Below, one piece after another: positions 20,333-31,228 of a DNA stretch of 64,000 nt. The notes below the pieces were generated by a model, which saw nothing but the letters and a program-made list of their open reading frames with translations, did not search any database and was not told the origin of the DNA. Position 1 is the stretch's first letter. Each line of letters begins with the position of its first letter. The translations under genes were made by a program, and so were the position numbers. Source of the DNA: Proteus columbae (lineage in GTDB: Bacteria > Pseudomonadota > Gammaproteobacteria > Enterobacterales > Enterobacteriaceae); contig NZ_CP043925.1 of the NCBI RefSeq assembly GCF_009914335.1, positions 186,001-250,000 of the forward strand, in the 5' to 3' direction.

Positions 20333-21270
20333 GCAGGTGTGCTGCCTTGATACACTGCCGTTAAAATGGCTCGTGCACCTTTATTTAAAAGCTCTTCAGC
20401 CAATGAGATACCAGCAGTTTCAGCGTCTTCTGGAGACACTAAGCGCTCACCACGCAAAATAGTTTCTCCATCAGGAGAACCGACTAAAGCACGTAACCAA
20501 ATTTTGTCATTTTGCCAAATGGCATAGCTTCCAATCGGAACTTGGCAACCGCCTTCAAGACGAGTATTCATTGCACGCTCTGCTTTAACGCAAATTGCAG
20601 TGCGAGAATGGTTTAGTGCATCTAATAACTGACGCGTTTCATTATCATCTAAGCGACACTCAATTCCCACCGCACCTTGCCCAACCGCGGGTAAAGATTG
20701 CTCAGCAGATAATGGTGTGCGAATACGTTCGTTAAGACCTAGGCGCTTTAAGCCAGCAACGGCAAGAATAATGGCATCATAATCACCATTATCTAATTTC
20801 CCTAAGCGAGTACCGACATTACCCCGTAAATCACGAATAATCAGGTCAGGGCGCTGTGCTTTTAATTGGCATTGGCGGCGTAAACTGGATGTGCCTACAA
20901 TACTACCCGCAGGAAGTTCTGCTAAAGAATCATAATGATTAGAGACAAAGGCATCACGAGGATCTTCGCGTTCACAGATAGTTACTAACCCTAAACCTTC
21001 AGGGAACTCAATAGGAACATCTTTCATAGAGTGAACGGCAATATCTGCGCGTGATCCAAGTAGGGCAAGTTCTAACTCTTTTACAAATAGCCCTTTGCCA
21101 CCTACTTTAGCTAAAGGTGTATCTAAAATGATGTCACCTTTAGTGACCATCGGTATTAATTCGACGACTAAACCTGGATGAGCAAGTTGTAGTTGTTCTT
21201 TCACATAGAGCGCCTGCCACATAGCAAGAGGGCTTTGGCGGGTAGCAATACGGATGGTACTTTTTGACAT
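20329..21270 (-). CDS. hemC: Porphobilinogen deaminase (hydroxymethylbilane synthase)
   Basis: Polymerises four porphobilinogen molecules into hydroxymethylbilane. The 313-residue protein has [14 protein letters not shown] at the N-terminus, the catalytic Asp region [39 protein letters not shown], and the dipyrromethane-cofactor cysteine in [10 protein letters not shown] near residue 242. First gene of hemCDXY, transcribed away from cyaA across a very AT-rich spacer. Confidence 0.98.
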   Translation of the reverse strand: MSKSTIRIATRQSPLAMWQALYVKEQLQLAHPGLVVELIPMVTKGDIILDTPLAKVGGKGLFVKELELALLGSRADIAVHSMKDVPIEFPEGLGLVTICEREDPRDAFVSNHYDSLAELPAGSIVGTSSLRRQCQLKAQRPDLIIRDLRGNVGTRLGKLDNGDYDAIILAVAGLKRLGLNERIRTPLSAEQSLPAVGQGAVGIECRLDDNETRQLLDALNHSRTAICVKAERAMNTRLEGGCQVPIGSYAIWQNDKIWLRALVGSPDGETILRGERLVSPEDAETAGISLAEELLNKGARAILTAVYQGSTPA

Positions 21271-22104
21271 AATAGTATTATCTCTTCCGAGCGATTAACG
21301 ATATTTTTGTTTAGAAATAAGGCATTGTTTTAACACTTTAAAGCTCAATTTTCCAGTTAAGGCGCTTTGAGTCGTAATAACAATGAAAGAAATGAGGCCA
21401 TCTTCGAAAAAGAAAAAAAGAAAGAGGAAATAAAAAATAAGTAAATTATTAATAGATACTATCGGGTTTGGTTATTTTTAGAATTTTATTCTTTTTATAT
21501 CTATATAAAAAGTGTGGTTATTTACAAAATCAAAATATTGAGTTAATTTTGTTAACATTTGATAAGTAAGAAGTGAGGCAAATATTATGTTTAATCTGAA
21601 CACATTGATAAAACAACTATTATTTTAAATTTACTTATTTTTCTTATTATTTTTCAATATATAAAAACACGATAAATTTTAACAAAATTATTATTAAATA
21701 AAAGAAAGAGAAATAATGAGAATAGAGAAAATAATTTATTCTTAAATTAAATAAATAATTAATAAAAATTAAATATTATTTAAAATATTATTATCGCAAT
21801 ATTAAAAATAGAATTCTTATTTTAAGTGTAAAAATAAAAAATAATCAAAAATTAAAAATAATTCATGATTATCAATTAGTTGCTTTTATTTTTACTTTTT
21901 TATCTATTTTTTACGTTTTGTCAAAATTTATTTTCAGTTTCATCATTAAGTAAACAGGGGTTTTTGTGGGGTAAAGGGAGGATTGAGATATTTTTTTATC
22001 ATTTTTTCTATAAATAAAAACAATTTATCTTCATGATTATAAAGATATTTATTTGGTGGCTTTACACGATTAAGCGCTTAAATATCACTTTTAGATCTTG
22101 GTGC
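21271..22104. other. Very AT-rich hemC-cyaA intergenic region
   Basis: About 1 kb separates the divergent hemC and cyaA starts. From roughly 21590 to 21910 the sequence is almost pure A/T; for example 21721-21780 contains only three G or C. No ORF is supportable. Such DNA is typically bent and bound by H-NS. The hemC promoter should lie near 21300-21400 on the minus strand, but I could not resolve it. Confidence 0.6.
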
Positions 22105-22121
22105 TATATTTTGAGTTCCTC

Positions 22122-22159
22122 TTTACGCCTTGCGCTCAAGGTGTTAAATTGATCACGTT
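22122..22159 (+). promoter_or_regulatory. cyaA promoter overlapped by a CRP site
   Basis: TTTACG (22122-22127), a 17-bp spacer and TAAATT (22145-22150) form a promoter. TGTTA-N6-TCACG at 22142-22157 fits the CRP consensus TGTGA-N6-TCACA with two mismatches and covers the -10. The block AAGGTGTTAAATTGATCACGTT is, as I recall, conserved at E. coli cyaA P2, where cAMP-CRP represses. A second possible start has an extended -10, TGCTATATT, at 22102-22110. Confidence 0.65.
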
Positions 22160-22267
22160 TCCGAGATTTTGTTAGTAAAGTTTTATCTATTAATATTCCC
22201 TAACTCAACCTTGGTCACTTATAAACTCAGATTCTACTATCTTCTTAGTATTGTTCAGGCGAAACTC

Positions 22268-24862
22268 TTGTATCTTTATATTGAAACACTGAAGCAACGG
22301 CTGGATGCGATTAATCAACTCAGACTGGAACGAGCATTTGCATCGATGTGTGATGTTTTTAAACAGGTCTATGGTTTAATTCCTGTTTTATTGCATTACC
22401 ACCATCCTGAGTTGCCCGGCTATATACAAGGAAATGTTCCTCACGGCACATGTTTCTTTGAACCCGATGACATGCAACGTCAGTGGGCGAATAAGCTGGT
22501 TAACGCATTATGTGATGATCCGATGGATGGATACGCCAATGGAGAGCTGCCAATTACTGGCATCTATTCAATGGGGAGTACCTCTTCTATTGGTCAAAGT
22601 CACTGCTCCGATATTGATATTTGGGTCTGCCATCAATCATGGCTGGATCAAGATGAACGTGCACTTTTACAACGCAAATGCCAATTGATTGAACAATGGG
22701 CTGGCGAACTAGGTATTGATGTTACGTTTTTCTTAATTGATGAAAATAGATTTCGTCACCATGCAAGTGGTAGCTTAGGTGGAGAAGATTGCGGCTCTAC
22801 CCAACATATTCTTTTACTTGATGAATTTTATCGCACAGCAGTACGCCTAGCAGGTAAACGCTTGCTATGGGCGATGGTGCCTATTGAAGAAGAACATCAT
22901 TATGATGAATATGTTAACTCCCTTTATGCTCAAGGTGTATTAACGCCAAATGAGTGGTTAGATCTAGGGGGATTAGGTGAACTTTCTGCTGAAGAGTACT
23001 TTGGCGCAAGTTTATGGCAACTCTATAAAAGTGTCGATTCACCTTATAAAGCCGTACTAAAAAGTATTTTATTAGAAGCCTATTCAGCGGACTATCCTAA
23101 TGGGAAGTTGCTGGCATTAGAAATGAAACAACATCTACACCGTGGCGAAATCGTTAATTACGGTTTAGATGCTTATTGTATGATGCTTGAGCGTGTCACT
23201 CGCTATTTGGTTTCTATTAATGATTTAACTCGCCTTGATCTTATCCGTCGCTGTTTCTACCTGAAAGTGTGTGAAAAATTATCTAACGAAAAAACACAAA
23301 ACGAACCTGAAGGTTGGAGACGACAAGTCTTATCGCAATTGGTCACTCAATGGCAATGGGATAATGAGCGCTTAACAGTACTCGATACACGTGATAGCTG
23401 GAAAATCGAGCGTGTGCGTGATGCACACAATGAGTTATTAGATACGATGATGCAAAGCTATCGTAATCTTATTCGTTTTGCGCGTCGTAATAATTTAAGT
23501 GTCAGTGCAAGCCCACAAGATATCGGTGTCTTAACACGTAAGCTTTACGCTGCGTTTGAAGCATTACCTGGTAAAGTCACACTGGTTAATCCACAAATAT
23601 CACCTGATTTATCAGAGTCACATCTAACCTTTATTTATGTACCACAAGGTCGAGCAAATCGTAGCGGATGGTATTTATATAATCGTGCCCCTGATTTTGA
23701 AAATATCGTTGGACACCAACCATTAGAATATAACCGCTATTTAAATAAATTAGTGGCATGGTCTTATTTTAATGGGCTGTTAACAAAAGAGTCTCGAGTT
23801 TATATTCATCAAGGAGAATCTTCTTGTGATGAAATTAAACTGCATGAATTAGTTAGGGATATGTCGAGCCATTTCCCAATTCGTTTACCTGCACCAACGC
23901 CGAAAGCACTGTATAGCCCTTGTGAAATTAGGCATCTCGCGATTATTGTCAATTTAGAAACTGATCCAACAGAAAGTTTTTCTGATCAAGTGGTTCACTT
24001 TGATTTTAGAAAACTTGATGTCTTTAGTTTCGGTGAAAAAGAGCAGTGTCTTATTGGTAGCATTGATTTGTTGTACCGTAACTCTTGGAATGAAGTTAGA
24101 ACCCTTCATTTCAGTGGCACACAATCTATGTTGGAATCGTTAAAAACGATATTGGGTAAAATGCACCAAGATGCGGCTCCGCCTGCCTCTGTGGAAGTAT
24201 TTTGTTATAGCCAACATTTGCGTGGTTTAATCCGCACTCGTGTTCAGCAGTTAGTTTCAGAATGTATTGAATTGCGATTATCAACGAATCGTTTAGAGCC
24301 AGGTCGTTTTAAAGCTTTACGCATTGCTGGGCAAACGTGGGGATTGTTCTTTGAACGCCTCAACGTGTCGGTACAAAAATTAGAAAATGCTATCGAATTT
24401 TATGGCGCAATTTCGTATAACAAGCTTCATGGGTTGCCAGTTAAATTAGATAAGGACGCCCGCTATTTACCTGCGGTGATTGATGGTTTTGCTTGTGAAG
24501 GGATTATTCAATTCTTCTTCGAAACCACAGAAGATAGTAATGTCTTTAATATCTATATATTAGATGAAGCAAATCGCGTTGAAATCTATTCTCATTGTGA
24601 AGGAAGTAAAGAAGAGTTAGTGAAAGATGTTAGCCGTTTCTACTCTTCATCTCATGATCGATTCACATACGGATCAAGCTTTATTAATTTTAATCTGCCG
24701 CAGTTTTATCAAATTGTGAAAGTGGAAGGATCAACTCAAGTGTTACCTTTTGCAGGTGGATCCTTTGGTAAATTATCCGATCTGGGTAGTAAAGAAACGC
24801 AACCTGAAATGAATGTTGTTACCCACGGATTTACAGATTATAAAGCGGTACAGCACTCTTAA
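22268..24862 (+). CDS. cyaA: Adenylate cyclase (class I)
   Basis: Makes cAMP from ATP; class I enzyme controlled by EIIA-Glc of the PTS. The N-terminal catalytic domain carries [18 protein letters not shown] residues ([16 protein letters not shown]) and the metal-binding SDIDIWVCH pair. The C-terminal half is the glucose-sensitive regulatory domain. The TTG at 22268 gives [17 protein letters not shown], matching the E. coli enzyme, which also starts with TTG. The open frame extends 33 codons upstream without homology. The weak start plus CRP site keep expression low. 864 residues. Confidence 0.97.
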   Translation: MYLYIETLKQRLDAINQLRLERAFASMCDVFKQVYGLIPVLLHYHHPELPGYIQGNVPHGTCFFEPDDMQRQWANKLVNALCDDPMDGYANGELPITGIYSMGSTSSIGQSHCSDIDIWVCHQSWLDQDERALLQRKCQLIEQWAGELGIDVTFFLIDENRFRHHASGSLGGEDCGSTQHILLLDEFYRTAVRLAGKRLLWAMVPIEEEHHYDEYVNSLYAQGVLTPNEWLDLGGLGELSAEEYFGASLWQLYKSVDSPYKAVLKSILLEAYSADYPNGKLLALEMKQHLHRGEIVNYGLDAYCMMLERVTRYLVSINDLTRLDLIRRCFYLKVCEKLSNEKTQNEPEGWRRQVLSQLVTQWQWDNERLTVLDTRDSWKIERVRDAHNELLDTMMQSYRNLIRFARRNNLSVSASPQDIGVLTRKLYAAFEALPGKVTLVNPQISPDLSESHLTFIYVPQGRANRSGWYLYNRAPDFENIVGHQPLEYNRYLNKLVAWSYFNGLLTKESRVYIHQGESSCDEIKLHELVRDMSSHFPIRLPAPTPKALYSPCEIRHLAIIVNLETDPTESFSDQVVHFDFRKLDVFSFGEKEQCLIGSIDLLYRNSWNEVRTLHFSGTQSMLESLKTILGKMHQDAAPPASVEVFCYSQHLRGLIRTRVQQLVSECIELRLSTNRLEPGRFKALRIAGQTWGLFFERLNVSVQKLENAIEFYGAISYNKLHGLPVKLDKDARYLPAVIDGFACEGIIQFFFETTEDSNVFNIYILDEANRVEIYSHCEGSKEELVKDVSRFYSSSHDRFTYGSSFINFNLPQFYQIVKVEGSTQVLPFAGGSFGKLSDLGSKETQPEMNVVTHGFTDYKAVQHS

Positions 24863-24885
24863 TTAAGCACAAGCCAATAAACACA

Positions 24886-24910
24886 AATGGGAGCTTTGAT
24901 AGCTCCCATT
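24886..24910. terminator. Hairpin between cyaA and cyaY (convergent)
   Basis: The 10-bp stem AATGGGAGCT/AGCTCCCATT has a 5-nt loop. It is nested inside a second inverted repeat (AAGCACAA near 24865 with TTGTGCTT near 24922). The T-rich flank is modest on either strand. It probably ends both convergent transcripts. Confidence 0.6.
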
Positions 24911-24930
24911 ATTGTTGTTAATTGTGCTTA

Positions 24931-25254
24931 TTAGAAAGAAAACGCTTCCCCACTTTGTTCTGTTATTGCTTGTGCCAGCATGACTAAAAATTCACCACCA
25001 CTTCTATCACAAATCCATTGTTCATCTTTCCAATCAAAGTGATAGCCACCAGAGCGTGTCGCTAACCAAACTTGATGAAACGCTTCTTGGCGATTAATAA
25101 TAATTTTACTATTATTTTCAAAGGTTAATGTCATTACACCGCCATTGATTTCACAATCAATATCTGCGTCACCTTCATAATTATCAATAGTTTGTTCTAT
25201 TTCTGACAAGAGTTCATCAGCTAATTGGTGAAATTCACTGTCGTTCATCTTCAT
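24931..25254 (-). CDS. cyaY: Frataxin-like iron-binding protein CyaY
   Basis: Bacterial frataxin that binds iron and modulates the IscS-IscU cluster assembly machine. The acidic first helix ([31 protein letters not shown]) is followed by the strand motif [21 protein letters not shown] and [14 protein letters not shown]. 107 residues from ATG 25254; the in-frame ATG at 25248 gives the MNDSEFH start used in E. coli and is equally possible. Convergent with cyaA. Confidence 0.96.
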   Translation of the reverse strand: MKMNDSEFHQLADELLSEIEQTIDNYEGDADIDCEINGGVMTLTFENNSKIIINRQEAFHQVWLATRSGGYHFDWKDEQWICDRSGGEFLVMLAQAITEQSGEAFSF

Positions 25255-25327
25255 TTCCTATTTGCTTTTCGAGATCTAACTGCGATTATAGAGGATATTA
25301 ACCAAATAAATGACAGGCAGATTTCGA

Positions 25328-25495
25328 ATGAAAACGTATTTACGTTGCACTCTTGCTATAATAACACTGATTTCTCTTTCTGGTTGTGGCTTGAAAGGCC
25401 CTCTTTATTTCCCTCCTGAAGATACTCAGGCAAAAATGACACAGTCATCCCAGCCAACCCAGCAAGTTGAGAGCGACTCAACTCAGACCAATTAG
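25328..25495 (+). CDS. lptM: LPS-assembly lipoprotein LptM (YifL)
   Basis: Small outer-membrane lipoprotein reported to help the LptDE translocon mature. It has 55 residues with a signal peptide ending in the lipobox LSGC, then the family hallmark [12 protein letters not shown] and a short hydrophilic Gln/Thr/Ser tail. The ATG at 25328 gives the MKTYLR N-terminus; an upstream ATG at 25310 would add six residues. Precedes dapF by 41 nt, as in E. coli. Confidence 0.93.
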   Translation: MKTYLRCTLAIITLISLSGCGLKGPLYFPPEDTQAKMTQSSQPTQQVESDSTQTN

Positions 25496-25536
25496 TCAAT
25501 CTTAGAAACGGTAATTTCGTTTCAGGCAGGGGCAAG

Positions 25537-26361
25537 ATGCAATTTTCAAAAATGCATGGTCTTGGCAACGACTTTATGGTGGTCGATGCTGTGACTCAAA
25601 ATGTTTATTTTTCACCAGAGCTAATATGTCGATTAGCGAATCGCCATACTGGTGTTGGGTTTGATCAATTATTGGTGGTTGAAGCACCTTATGATCCTGA
25701 ACTCGATTTCCATTATCGCATTTTTAATGCTGATGGAAGTGAGGTTGCACAGTGTGGTAATGGTGCTCGTTGCTTTGCTCGATTTGTGAGATTAAAAGGA
25801 CTTACAAACAAAAGAGAGATAAAAGTCAGCACGCAGTCTGGCAGAATGACCTTGCATGTTATGGACAATGACGATGTGTGCGTCAATATGGGTGAGCCTG
25901 AATTTGAACCTCAAAAAGTCCCTTTCCGTGCACAAAAGGCAGAAAAGACCTATATTATCAGGGCAATGGAACGCACTGTATTATGTGGTGTAGTTTCAAT
26001 GGGAAATCCTCATTGCGTTATTCAGGTTGAAGACATTAAAACAGCAGAAGTTGAGTTGTTAGGACCGGTGTTAGAGCAACATGAACGTTTTCCTGAACGT
26101 GCTAATATTGGCTTTATGCAAATCGTAGACAGAAGTAATCTTCATTTGCGGGTATTTGAACGTGGTGCAGGTGAAACAAATGCCTGTGGTAGCGGGGCTT
26201 GTGCAGCTGTCGCAATTGGTATTTCACAAGGCTTATTAGATAAACGTGTGAAAGTCAATTTACCGGGTGGATCATTGCTAATTGAATGGAAAGGAGAGGG
26301 TAACTCTCTTTATATGACTGGGCCTGCGACACATATTTATGATGGGATCATTCAGCTATAA
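25537..26361 (+). CDS. dapF: Diaminopimelate epimerase
   Basis: Interconverts LL- and meso-diaminopimelate for lysine and peptidoglycan synthesis. PLP-independent two-base racemase with catalytic cysteines in [13 protein letters not shown] (near residue 73) and [13 protein letters not shown] (near 217). The N-terminus [17 protein letters not shown] is typical. Length 274 residues is normal. First of dapF-yigA-xerC-yigB. Confidence 0.98.
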   Translation: MQFSKMHGLGNDFMVVDAVTQNVYFSPELICRLANRHTGVGFDQLLVVEAPYDPELDFHYRIFNADGSEVAQCGNGARCFARFVRLKGLTNKREIKVSTQSGRMTLHVMDNDDVCVNMGEPEFEPQKVPFRAQKAEKTYIIRAMERTVLCGVVSMGNPHCVIQVEDIKTAEVELLGPVLEQHERFPERANIGFMQIVDRSNLHLRVFERGAGETNACGSGACAAVAIGISQGLLDKRVKVNLPGGSLLIEWKGEGNSLYMTGPATHIYDGIIQL

Positions 26362-26386
26362 TATTATTTTTTGAGAGGTTATCTGT

Positions 26387-27097
26387 ATGACGGATAAAAA
26401 TGAGCAGTTCTGTTGCCCTGAAACAAACGAGCTTAATGATCAACAAGTGATCCGTTACCTCAGGGAACATCCTGGTTTTTTTATCCGTAATGCAAGCTAT
26501 ATTGAGCAAATGCAAGTTCCTCATCCCGTCAGAGGAACCGTTTCTTTAGTCGAATGGATAATGTCACGTCAACGTAACCGCATCCATTATCTTGAAGAAG
26601 ATATGCGTTTGTTGATAGAACAAGCCTCTGAAAATGAAGCACTGTTTAGCCAACTTTTATTATTAATTTCTGAACTATCCAACAGTGCCTCTCTTCACGA
26701 AATGCTAGAACGTTTAAACCTTTGGGCAAAGGGGTTAGGGCTTTATTCAGTTCAATTACGTCTATTTACCGATCGCTGGCAATTACAGCCACCTTTAGAT
26801 GCACAAGATCTCCCATTATCTCGCCAAGCATTTGAACATTTTCGTATTCAACGTATGGGTGATGATAATCACTATTTAGGTACACTAAATGGGCAAGAGA
26901 TAATGCTATTAATGCCTAATGTACGACGCTCTGGTTCCGTTGCACTTTCATTGTTAGGGCATTATGGGGATTTGGGCGTGATTATTTTTAATAGCCGAGA
27001 TAACCAACATTTTCAGGAAGGGATGGGAACAGTCATGCTGGATAAGCTTGCCCATATTTTACCAGAATTGTTACTTCGTTGGATTGCAAGGCAATGA
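26387..27097 (+). CDS. yigA: DUF484 family protein (YigA)
   Basis: A 236-residue protein of the DUF484 family always found between dapF and xerC; biochemical role unknown. It has an N-terminal helical part with the conserved [15 protein letters not shown] block and [18 protein letters not shown], then a GAF-like C-terminal domain. Its stop overlaps the xerC start (ATGA). Confidence 0.9.
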   Translation: MTDKNEQFCCPETNELNDQQVIRYLREHPGFFIRNASYIEQMQVPHPVRGTVSLVEWIMSRQRNRIHYLEEDMRLLIEQASENEALFSQLLLLISELSNSASLHEMLERLNLWAKGLGLYSVQLRLFTDRWQLQPPLDAQDLPLSRQAFEHFRIQRMGDDNHYLGTLNGQEIMLLMPNVRRSGSVALSLLGHYGDLGVIIFNSRDNQHFQEGMGTVMLDKLAHILPELLLRWIARQ

Positions 27098-28017
27098 ATC
27101 AACCAATAGATATTCCAGAAACACTCTCTACCGCTATTGAACAATTCCTGCGTTATATTCAAGTTGAACGCCGATTAAGCCCTGTCACAGTAGAAAATTA
27201 TCATCGCCAACTGACTGCATTAGCGCAAATGATGGTGGCAATGAATATCTGCGAATGGAAATCACTGGAAAGTCAACATGTGCGCATGTTATTGGCGAAA
27301 AGTCACCGTAGTGGGTTACAACCCACCAGCCTTGCTTTGCGCTTTTCGGCGTTACGTAGCTTTCTTGATTGGCAAGTGGCACAAGGAATGTTAGACGTTA
27401 ATCCAGCAAAAGGCATTCGCACGCCTAAATCCGGTCGTCACCTTCCTAAAAATATGGATGTCGATGAAGTTAGCCAATTAATGAATATCGACTTAAAAGA
27501 TCCTCTTTCTGTTAGAGATAGAACCATGCTAGAAGTGATGTATGGTGCAGGATTACGTCTATCAGAATTGACTAACTTAAATATTAGCGATATTGACATG
27601 AATGAAGGTGAAGTTCGTGTATTAGGTAAAGGAAGTAAAGAGCGAAAAGTTCCGCTAGGAAGAAAAGCGCTAGAGTGGTTACAAAATTGGTTTCCGATGC
27701 GAGAGCTCTATGCACCTGAGGATAAAGCTGTCTTTATTTCAACCCAAAGTGGTAAGCGTTTATCGGTACGTAGCGTGCAAAAACGTTTTGAACTTTGGGG
27801 TATTAAACAAGGACTAAGTAGCCATGTGAATCCTCATAAATTACGCCACTCGTTTGCCACTCATTTATTGGAATCCAGTGGTGATTTACGTGCTGTACAA
27901 GAGTTATTAGGGCACGCTAATTTATCGACCACACAAGTTTATACCCACTTAGATTTTCAACATTTAGCGAAAGTCTATGATGCTGCTCATCCGAGAGCTA
28001 AGAGAGAAAAATCATAA
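27094..28017 (+). CDS. xerC: Site-specific tyrosine recombinase XerC
   Basis: Works with XerD at dif to resolve chromosome dimers at division. Residues 1-110 form the SAM-like core-binding domain. The catalytic domain shows the full set: Arg in [12 protein letters not shown], Lys in [13 protein letters not shown], His and Arg in [12 protein letters not shown], His in [10 protein letters not shown] and Tyr in VYTHLDF. The ATG at 27094 overlaps the preceding stop. 307 residues. A stand-alone core gene, not a mobile-element integrase, given its context. Confidence 0.97.
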   Translation: MNQPIDIPETLSTAIEQFLRYIQVERRLSPVTVENYHRQLTALAQMMVAMNICEWKSLESQHVRMLLAKSHRSGLQPTSLALRFSALRSFLDWQVAQGMLDVNPAKGIRTPKSGRHLPKNMDVDEVSQLMNIDLKDPLSVRDRTMLEVMYGAGLRLSELTNLNISDIDMNEGEVRVLGKGSKERKVPLGRKALEWLQNWFPMRELYAPEDKAVFISTQSGKRLSVRSVQKRFELWGIKQGLSSHVNPHKLRHSFATHLLESSGDLRAVQELLGHANLSTTQVYTHLDFQHLAKVYDAAHPRAKREKS

Positions 28018-28733
28018 TGCGCTTTTATAGAACTCTGACGCAAATTGCAGCGATGACTTTTGATTTAGATGACACGCTGTATGATAATGTGCCAGTAATG
28101 GATAAAACTGAAAAAGAGACGCTGGCCTTTATTCGTCAATATGATGAGCGTTTTAACCAATTCACAGAAAAAGATGTGAATGCCTATAAAAAGCCACTTC
28201 TAGAAAACAATCCTGATATTTTTCATGATATTACACAATGGCGTTGGCTTGCGGCTAGAAATATGTTGTTAGATTATGGTTACAGTGAAGCCAAAGCACA
28301 GCAAGGTGCTGATGAAATTATGGCGCACTTTGCTTATTGGCGTAGCCACATTAATGTACCTAAAAATACTCATCAAGTTCTCACCGAATTGGCACAGAAA
28401 ATTCCATTAATTGCGATCACAAATGGTAATGCAAACCCATTAAGTTGTGGTTTGGGGCAGTATTTTTCACATATTTTAAAAGCCGGTCCCGATGGTCGCT
28501 CTAAGCCTTATCCTGATATGTTTGATAAAGCCTCCTCACTGTTAAATCTTCCACATGAGAAAATCCTACATGTGGGTGATCACCTTGTAACAGATGTTGA
28601 GGGTGCCGTTAATAGTGGATTACAAGCGTGCTGGATTAACCTTGATAACCGTAGCTTGTTTGAAGAAGGTGAAACCAGAGTAATGCCACATATTGAAATT
28701 ACAGATTTAAGCAAACTGATAGAATTGGTTTAA
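28017..28733 (+). CDS. yigB: HAD-superfamily phosphatase YigB
   Basis: HAD phosphatase; the E. coli homologue dephosphorylates FMN. HAD motif I is TFDLDDTLYDN, motif II AITNGN, motif III Lys in GRSKPYPDMF, and motif IV LHVGDHLVTDVEGA. An alpha-helical cap lies between I and II. Starts within the xerC stop (TAATG). 238 residues. Confidence 0.94.
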   Translation: MRFYRTLTQIAAMTFDLDDTLYDNVPVMDKTEKETLAFIRQYDERFNQFTEKDVNAYKKPLLENNPDIFHDITQWRWLAARNMLLDYGYSEAKAQQGADEIMAHFAYWRSHINVPKNTHQVLTELAQKIPLIAITNGNANPLSCGLGQYFSHILKAGPDGRSKPYPDMFDKASSLLNLPHEKILHVGDHLVTDVEGAVNSGLQACWINLDNRSLFEEGETRVMPHIEITDLSKLIELV

Positions 28734-28833
28734 TGTGATGTTCGGTAAGAATGGCACAGATAAACGAGGCTAAAAAAGGCTTTATTTTGCATAGTGCGTA
28801 AATTCCTGTTAGTTTGTTGCTTACTCTCTATTT

Positions 28834-28849
28834 CTGTATATATCCACAG
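28834..28849 (+). promoter_or_regulatory. LexA (SOS) box upstream of uvrD
   Basis: CTGTATATATCCACAG fits the CTG-N10-CAG SOS consensus with the AT-rich alternating core. It lies 28 bp before the uvrD start, as in E. coli where uvrD is SOS-induced. Confidence 0.88.
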
Positions 28850-28877
28850 TATTTTCTTCACTAAATGATTGGTAATT

Positions 28878-31034
28878 ATGGACGTCTCATATCTGCTAGA
28901 AGGCCTTAACGATAAACAGCGCGAAGCTGTAGCCGCACCTCGTATTAATATGCTGGTGTTAGCTGGCGCAGGCAGTGGTAAAACACGGGTACTGGTACAT
29001 CGTATCGCTTGGTTATTATCTGTTGAACAAGCTTCACCTTTTTCGATTATGGCAGTGACGTTTACCAATAAAGCCGCCGCAGAGATGCGCCATCGTATTG
29101 AAGACTTAATTGGTACAAGCCAAGGTGGCATGTGGATTGGTACTTTCCATAGCTTGGCTCATCGTTTATTGCGAGCGCATTATCTTGATGCGAATTTGCC
29201 ACAAGACTTCCAAATTATTGACAGTGATGATCAATATCGCCTTATTCGTCGTATTGTTAAGTCAATGAATCTTGATGATAAACAGTGGCCTGCGCGTCAA
29301 GGTATGTGGTATATCAATGGTAAAAAAGATGAAGGTTTACGTCCTCAACATATTCAAACCTATGGCAATCCAGTTGAAACCACTTGGCTGAAAGTATACC
29401 AAGCTTATCAAGAAGCATGCGATCGCGCAGGGCTTGTGGATTTTGCAGAGCTTTTATTACGTGCTCATGAACTTTGGTTAAACAAACCGCAAATTTTGGA
29501 GCACTACCAAAACCGCTTTACCAATATTTTAGTGGATGAGTTCCAAGATACTAACCGCATTCAATATGCGTGGATAAGAATGTTGGCAGGTCAATCTGGT
29601 AAAGTCATGATTGTGGGTGATGATGACCAATCCATCTATGGTTGGCGCGGTGCGCAAGTTGAGAATATTCAAAATTTCTTAAATGAATTTCCTGGTGCAG
29701 AAACCATTCGATTAGAGCAAAACTATCGTTCGACAAGCAATATTTTAAAAGCGGCGAATGCGTTAATTGCAAATAATAGTGACAGATTAGGTAAAAATCT
29801 GTGGACTGAAGGTGCCGAAGGTGAGCCTATCTCGCTTTATTGCGCCTTTAATGATTTGGATGAAGCCCGCTATGTGGTTGGGCGGATCAAGCGTTGGCAA
29901 GAAGAAGGCGGCGCGCTAACAGATTGTGCCATTCTTTATCGTAGTAATGCGCAATCTCGTGTGATGGAAGAGGCGTTATTACAAGCCGCAATGCCATACC
30001 GTATTTATGGTGGTCAACGATTCTTTGAACGCCAAGAAATCAAAGATGCACTTTCTTATATGCGATTAACCGCTAATCGCCATGATGATGCTTCTTTTGA
30101 GCGTGTTGTGAATACACCAACGCGAGGTATTGGTGATAGAACCTTAGATATTGTTCGCCAAGTCGCAAGAGATAACCAAATTACCTTATGGGAAAGTGCA
30201 TTGCAGGTTATCGAGCATAAAATGTTGGCAGGACGTGCAACCGCGGCAATTCAGCGGTTCTTAGAATTAATTGAGACGTTAGCTTCTGAAACGGCTGATA
30301 TGCCACTACATGTGCAAACAGACCGAATTATTCGTGATTCAGGCTTAAAAGCGATGTATGAGCAAGAAAAAGGTGAAAAAGCTCAAGCTCGTATTGAAAA
30401 CTTGGAAGAGTTGGTCACGGCAACTCGCCAATTTAGTTATCAAGATGAAGACGAAGATTTAATGCCACTGCAAGCGTTTCTTTCACATGCCGCATTAGAA
30501 TCAGGCGAAAGCCAAGCTGATGCATATCAAGATGCTGTGCAGTTAATGACACTTCACTCCGCTAAAGGACTTGAATTTTCACAAGTCTTTATTGTGGGTG
30601 TAGAAGAGGGTATGTTCCCAAGTCAAATGTCGTTGGATGAAGGTGGTCGCTTGGAAGAAGAGCGTCGCTTGGCGTATGTTGGCGTTACCCGAGCAATGAA
30701 AAAGTTAACGCTCACTTACGCTGAAAACCGACGTTTATATGGAAAAGAAGTCAGTCATCGTCCTTCTCGTTTTATTGGAGAATTACCGAAAGAGTGTGTT
30801 GAAGAGGTGCGTTTACGCGCCACGGTTTCCCGCCCTGTGAATCATAGCCGTTTAGGAACTCCAATTATCAGCAATGATACGGGCTATTCGCTAGGACAAC
30901 GTGTGAAACACCCCAAATTTGGTGATGGCACCATTATCAATATTGAAGGTAGCGGTGAACATTGCCGATTACAAATCGCCTTTAATGGTGAAGGTATTAA
31001 ATGGCTGGTGGCAGCATTTGCCCGGCTAGAATAA
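28878..31034 (+). CDS. uvrD: DNA helicase II UvrD
   Basis: 3'-5' superfamily 1A helicase for nucleotide excision and mismatch repair. Motifs in order: Q-motif region LNDKQREAV, Walker A GAGSGKT, Ia VTFTNKAAAEMRHR, II VDEFQDTN, III GDDDQSIYGWRGA, IV QNYRS, V LMTLHSAKGLEF, VI VGVTRAMKKLTL. The C-terminal TTD-like tail YSLGQRVKHPKFGDG is present. The ATG at 28878 gives MDVSYLLEGLNDKQ, as in E. coli. 718 residues. corA, which follows uvrD in E. coli, is not here. Confidence 0.98.
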   Translation: MDVSYLLEGLNDKQREAVAAPRINMLVLAGAGSGKTRVLVHRIAWLLSVEQASPFSIMAVTFTNKAAAEMRHRIEDLIGTSQGGMWIGTFHSLAHRLLRAHYLDANLPQDFQIIDSDDQYRLIRRIVKSMNLDDKQWPARQGMWYINGKKDEGLRPQHIQTYGNPVETTWLKVYQAYQEACDRAGLVDFAELLLRAHELWLNKPQILEHYQNRFTNILVDEFQDTNRIQYAWIRMLAGQSGKVMIVGDDDQSIYGWRGAQVENIQNFLNEFPGAETIRLEQNYRSTSNILKAANALIANNSDRLGKNLWTEGAEGEPISLYCAFNDLDEARYVVGRIKRWQEEGGALTDCAILYRSNAQSRVMEEALLQAAMPYRIYGGQRFFERQEIKDALSYMRLTANRHDDASFERVVNTPTRGIGDRTLDIVRQVARDNQITLWESALQVIEHKMLAGRATAAIQRFLELIETLASETADMPLHVQTDRIIRDSGLKAMYEQEKGEKAQARIENLEELVTATRQFSYQDEDEDLMPLQAFLSHAALESGESQADAYQDAVQLMTLHSAKGLEFSQVFIVGVEEGMFPSQMSLDEGGRLEEERRLAYVGVTRAMKKLTLTYAENRRLYGKEVSHRPSRFIGELPKECVEEVRLRATVSRPVNHSRLGTPIISNDTGYSLGQRVKHPKFGDGTIINIEGSGEHCRLQIAFNGEGIKWLVAAFARLE

Positions 31035-31063
31035 TCCTCGATTAGAATGAATTGGCAAAAAAA

Positions 31064-31110
31064 AGCCAGAAACCCTCGCCCAATGTGGGCGGGGAGCCGT
31101 CACCACTGCT
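31064..31110 (+). other. GC-rich hairpin element after uvrD
   Basis: A markedly GC-rich island in AT-rich surroundings. CCTCGCCCA (31074-31082) pairs with TGGGCGGGG (31086-31094) with a 3-nt loop; GAGCCGTCACCACTGC follows. A small TGGC-A8-GCCA repeat lies just before it. With the terminator at 31121 it looks like a structured 3' UTR, a small RNA, or a leader for the gene at 31229. I do not recognise a known riboswitch class. Confidence 0.4.
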
Positions 31111-31120
31111 TCGATATAAA

Positions 31121-31168
31121 AAAACACCCTTATTTATTTGATAGATAAGCTACGGTGTTTTTTTTAAG
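31121..31168 (+). terminator. Terminator between uvrD and the unknown ORF
   Basis: AAAACACC (31121-31128) pairs with GGTGTTTT (31154-31161), continued by CTTAT (31129-31133) with ATAAG (31145-31149) across a small bulge. A T8 run forms the 3' side. It ends either the uvrD transcript or a transcript that includes the GC-rich hairpin. Confidence 0.8.
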
Positions 31169-31228
31169 GGATGTTCAAGTTGGTTACTTAATAATCTCGT
31201 TATCTATTCTTATTAACGGGATTAATTG

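Noticed and set aside
27094..28017. Tyrosine recombinase as sign of an integrated element
   Set aside because: It is core xerC in the dapF-yigA-xerC-yigB operon, with no attachment-site repeats nearby.
28838..28848. DnaA-like sequence ATATCCACA upstream of uvrD
   Set aside because: One mismatch, single copy, and fully explained by the LexA box.
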